The notes under the pieces are model-generated. The model was not told the origin of the DNA, searched no databases, and saw only the letters and a program-made list of their open reading frames with translations. Of a stretch of 64,000 bases of DNA, positions 60,115-64,000 are shown one piece after another. Origin of the DNA: Verpa conica. Taxonomy: Eukaryota > Ascomycota > Pezizomycetes > Pezizales > Morchellaceae. Numbering within the stretch: position 1 is the first letter of the stretch; every line of letters begins with the position of its first letter. Both the position numbers and the translations under genes were made by a program. The stretch is from contig JAUFSD010000003.1 of assembly GCA_033030425.1 (NCBI GenBank), positions 2,480,001 to 2,544,000 of the forward strand, in the 5' to 3' direction.

Positions 60115-63100
60115 AGATGTATCTGTTTTACTTTCCAGGAACTATACTATGCGCATATGTAAATTTCTACTGATGTTTTCGGGCGCATAGGTTCTACGGG
60201 TGGGGGTCTCCCAGTCCAGACCGCCACGATGCAACCCCACCCAAAAACGTCTAGACTCCCGTATATACTCGTTCCCTTCCACACATTGTGTGAGGCATCT
60301 AGATCTAATAGTTAAACCCTTTCGATTCGGTCCAGCGCTCGAAAAGCTAAAGCTGACGATAAATCACTCAATAGCCGGAATTACCCGATCACTTGCCAGA
60401 TGAAGAAACAAAACAAAGTATGTAGGCCGATCCTTTCTTCTCAAAGACTTGTCTATGAGAGATCATAATAGGTGAGTTCATATTCAAATAAAATTACTCG
60501 AAAATCCTATTTCGAGGTATTTACTGTGGATTTTGTGTCGCTAGAAATGTATTTCCACGCTGTGATACAGGGAAAAAAACAGGAGGCGAAACCTTGCTTT
60601 TTCTCATACACATTCCTTCATTTCTAGACCAATAAATTCCAAGCGTGGTTAATGGCGAGTGATCTTTTATGATTTATCACATGAGCCACCCCAGTGCAGT
60701 GTAAATAAGATATATTTGGAACTTTAATTTCCTGGTATATATATATTAGATTTATCTTATGTAATATAGCTAAGTTACTCATACTTATCAGGTCAAAATA
60801 GACAAGATACTGGATGCTAATCACCTAAGATTAGAGTGAAATATATTTCAAGTGAATAAATGATTTAGTTTCCTATAAAGAATACGCTATTTAGCCTCTA
60901 GTGGTGTGCCTGAGCTCTAGAAATGACTCAAGATCCGTTTCTATTCCTTTATATTTAGGCGTTTTAAGGATCTTACAAGCGTCCAGAATGTTTATAAGAC
61001 GGCTACATTAAAATGGAGTAGCGGCTTCTTTGCCAAATAGGTGAGCGCATGCGAGTATGTTCACACAAAGTTTTTAATCTAGGAAACAAATCCGAAAGCG
61101 AAAAGTGGGGAGCGAAAAATAGGTACAAAAGGCGATTAATTTAGGTAGGCTCTGTAGCCTACCCTAACTAGCTACGGTACCCATAAGGAAACAAATCCTG
61201 GGAGACTGACTTCCTTTAATTATAATAGTTTATAGGCGGCAGCCTGTAGTACTGTTGTGTGGCTCGGTTAAGCTATTCATAGCATAGCAAGTATAGTCTT
61301 TGCCTGCGCTTCTCACGTCTAATCAATTAAGGAACAGCGGCTCTTCATGTCTCAGACTCTCGGCGGCTAAGACGCCTAGAGGTACAGGAAAGTAATGCGA
61401 TGAGATCAGTCTTTCAATAGAATCAGTCTTTCGATAACACAGTGAGTTATCTAGAGGTATGTAGACTAGCATGACTTTAGCGAGAAAATCATGCTTATCC
61501 CTCATACGGGTGATCAATAGCTAAGTACTTCCCTAACCACTCTTCATCGGTAGGTGTACGTGTAACTTTTCTAAACAAAGGTTATACGCTTCACTCTATA
61601 TAAGGCTAACAAATCAATTGTAGCGCTGGTGTCTGTATTCATGGTAGGCATTACGTGATAAACCTTTAAGAGTTGTAAAGCTAGATACTGCACTACTATC
61701 CCACAGGCTCACTATATATCTATATATAATGTGAGAAAAAAGTCAATTTAAATATGGTTTGACACCTCTAGTACTAAAAAATTTAGACTTTTGCCTTTAC
61801 TATGCAATTGCTTCTATAATCCTTCTTGCCTATAATTATACTAATACATATCTCGCCCTTGAGCTTGATTAATTGAGACTACACGACGCTAAAACCGAGA
61901 CTGAAAGCGCTGTCAAATTAAATTAACATAGAATTTAAACTATATGTGTGTACGTGTGCTCTGGGGGTTATGCCCCCAACCCCTGTTTCAATAAAACGCA
62001 ATAAACATACCTTGCGCTGGAATGCCACGCTGCATCACAACGCATACTTATGACAGGCAGTAATTATCTAAGAAATGCGAGTGGTACTTTCGTCAACCGG
62101 CAGTGTAATTTAGTCGACGAAGGTCGATCACCATACCTAATAAAAGAAAGTCCTATCCTAGACTTTTATTTTCAGATAGTGGGCCGCTAATTCGTCCCAA
62201 TCAACTGTCGCAACTGTTTAGGATGATCGGACAGCTCTTACACCCCGTGGTATTGATCTTCACGTCGCTACGCCAATAACTATGGAGGGGGAGCTTGAAA
62301 ACATCCTTGATTTTTTTGGGTCTAGCACATCAGCGGACTTGACTGGCCGGCCAACACTTGCACTTCCAGGTTCCTCTTGCCCTGAGTACCGTCCCTTGGC
62401 ATTCGCTACCGGGTATGGGTACCTGAGGGCGAAGGATAGGCAGCTAATTCGAGCCCCAAAAGCGAAATGGGAAACTTGGCCAGTTGATTGTAGTTGTGCC
62501 TACTCGCTTATCAAACTGCAACGGCGCGACTATCTCAAACCATATCTACACCTCGGCAGCGCTTTTTATAGAGCCTCTCAGAGCCTTACCCTAACATAGC
62601 CAGCTATGTAGCTTGGCGCGCGCCGGGGCCTTAGAATTCTAGGATTCTTCTGTAACACTAGTGTTTTTCAATTCTCTTTTCAGAACGGCAGAGCTACTTT
62701 TGATATTTGATGGTGCTTTATATTCTATTCCCTGGTTAAGTGCTGTCCTCGCATTCTGCCCAGTTAACACGTCTGTTTTTTTTTTCTTGCTTGTTTGCCA
62801 TCTCCACGTCGACTGTCTGCTTCAACCGTGCATGTGTACCGTCTTGGGCTCCTCTGCTATTTGCGGGTAGGTACCAAGGCTCTGGGCAGGCGTTTTGTTC
62901 CTGATTCGCGTGCTGGGATTCCCAGCTCACTAGTGTTTGAGGGGGCCCCGACGTGTACAGATGGCAGGTTGAATTCTCCAGGGCGGTGCACAAGGTGGCG
63001 GTTGGGCCAATCACTCGAAGAGAATGAAAATTTCACTTCCAACCCCTGGCAGCTGTAACTGACAGATACTGGCTATTGCTGCCCGTGCCATGTGTCGTCC

Positions 63101-63155
63101 CGGGCGGTTGGGCGACACACTACAAAATGGAAAGAAAGTCTCATACAGAAAATAG

Positions 63156-63163
63156 TATATAAG
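63156..63163 (+). promoter_or_regulatory. TATA box candidate of the AA11 LPMO gene
   Basis: TATATAAG ends 91 bases before the ATG at 63255, a normal distance for a strongly regulated fungal gene. Confidence 0.5.
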
Positions 63164-63254
63164 TGCCATAGAGAGATCAAGGCTCATAAAAGGCGGCTCT
63201 TCGTATTTAAATCAAAAAACTTATTAGACAATTATCAACAAATATACACACAAA

Positions 63255-64000
63255 ATGATACCATCAACATTCCTGATCCTTCTAATCATCTTGGGAGCTG
63301 CATTGCAGGCAACAGCGCACATGTCTATGTCCGATCCTCCACCGCTCCGGTACAAGACAAATCCCTACAAAACGGTTGAAGACTATGATTACAGCGCACC
63401 GTTGTCTCCATCAGGCTCGAATTACCCTTGCAAAGGTTACCAGGTAGACATGGGGACTCCTAGCGGCCAGAGTGTAGCGACTTATGCTCCTGGAGGAAGT
63501 TATACTATAAAGTATGTGTATGGCGGTTTTAGGAAAAAGAGGTGCTCTCTATACTAATCTCTTGAACAGGTTAGCAGGCTCGGCACCACATGGAGGAGGG
63601 TCGTGCCAAATCTCGTTAAGTTTCGATAAGGGCGCCTCATTCCAAGTAATCAAGTCGATTATAGGAGGATGTGCCAACCCAAATCCTAGCGGCGATCAGT
63701 CTTTCGGTTTTACAGTACCAAGAGACGTTGCAAACGGTGATGCCCTTTTAGCATGGTATGATTTCCCAGTGATTTGAAATCATTCTTCAATACACAAAAT
63801 TTTACTGACTTTCCCGACCCCCCAGGACTTGGTTCAACGAGATAGGCAACCGCGAGATGTACATGAATTGTGCTGTCGTGACAATTGGTAGCAGCCGAAA
63901 AACAGTCCGCAATGTTATATATCCTCGTGCTTCCCGACCAGCTCTCTTCTTGGCGAATATCGGCAACGGATGTACCACAGCTTCGGGAACGGACGTGATA
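63255..64000 (+). CDS. AA11 lytic polysaccharide monooxygenase (chitin-active family), 5' part
   Basis: Exons 63255-63511, 63570-63755 and 63826 onwards (cut by the window end). Both introns are in frame (donors GTATGT and GTATGA). A signal peptide ([18 protein letters not shown]) is followed directly by His22 of [17 protein letters not shown], so cleavage would leave the N-terminal His of the copper histidine brace. The second ligand is in [16 protein letters not shown] and the axial Tyr in [36 protein letters not shown] and the cysteine pattern are typical of AA11. These enzymes cleave crystalline chitin oxidatively using H2O2 or O2 and a reductant. The C-terminal part, which may contain linkers or extra modules, lies outside the window. 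Confidence 0.92.

Larger units (their letters stand above)
58832..63254. other. 4.4-kb gene-poor stretch; TA-rich with two coding-like patches
   Basis: Mostly TA-rich with dense stops. Two patches stand out: 59944-60114 (listed separately) and a 105-codon frame from ATG 62282 to 62599 (+; MEGELENILDFFGSSTSADL at its start), which also looks less TA-rich than its surroundings. The second has no family I recognise and no supporting splice sites, so I do not call it a gene. A GGGGGTTATGCCCCC hairpin-like inverted repeat lies near 61963-61977. Confidence 0.5.

Noticed and set aside
61950..62040. GGGGGTTATGCCCCC inverted repeat as a possible transposon end
   Set aside because: No second copy, target duplication or element coding sequence was found nearby, so it could be chance.
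62282..62599. 105-codon plus-strand frame upstream of the AA11 gene
   Set aside because: The composition is plausible, but there is no recognisable family, no splice support and no promoter evidence, so it is mentioned only in the gap description.

Overview
This window looks like nuclear DNA of a filamentous ascomycete (Pezizomycotina; a finer placement cannot be supported from sequence alone). The genes carry short introns with GTAAGT/GTATGT-type donors and CTAAC/CTGAC-type branch sites. The gene set is fungal: a TOK1-type potassium channel, CHZ1, RIX1, a PSP1-domain protein, CBM18 modules, an AA11 lytic polysaccharide monooxygenase (LPMO) and fungal S10 peptidases. Exon joins were worked out by hand. 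Unless stated otherwise, every quoted splice is GT-AG and keeps the reading frame.

Layout. 1-989: 3' end of a PSP1-domain gene (+). 3154-6312: hemerythrin-like protein and a mitochondrial/cytosolic cyclophilin (both -). 7669-11578: histone H2A.Z chaperone CHZ1 and ribosome-biogenesis factor RIX1 (both +). 14546-15706: a secreted cysteine-rich protein (+). 16304-22563: a very divergent histone H3-like gene, a secreted serine carboxypeptidase and an RBM5/RBM10-type splicing factor (all -). 22564-28900: a gene-poor, TA-rich stretch. 28901-31767: a copper radical oxidase with three chitin-binding CBM18 modules (-). 34233-44047: phosphopantothenate-cysteine ligase, a Rid-family protein, a TOK1 K+ channel and a Ser/Thr-rich single-pass membrane protein (all +). 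44932-58831: an ADCK1/Mcp2-type ABC1 kinase-like protein, an oligopeptide transporter, SCO1, a small membrane ORF and an unrecognised two-exon protein (all -). 58832-63254: another gene-poor stretch. 63255-64000: 5' part of an AA11 chitin LPMO (+), cut by the window end.

The genes are mostly unrelated housekeeping and secreted functions, not one cluster. Two themes are visible. One is chromatin (CHZ1 and an H3-like protein 8 kb apart). The other is copper-dependent oxidation, with chitin-directed members: a CBM18-bearing copper radical oxidase, an AA11 LPMO, and the mitochondrial copper chaperone SCO1. The most unusual item is the H3-like gene at 16304-16920, which keeps the histone-fold signature but has almost no canonical H3 sequence. 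No tRNA, rRNA, CRISPR array or intact transposon was found.
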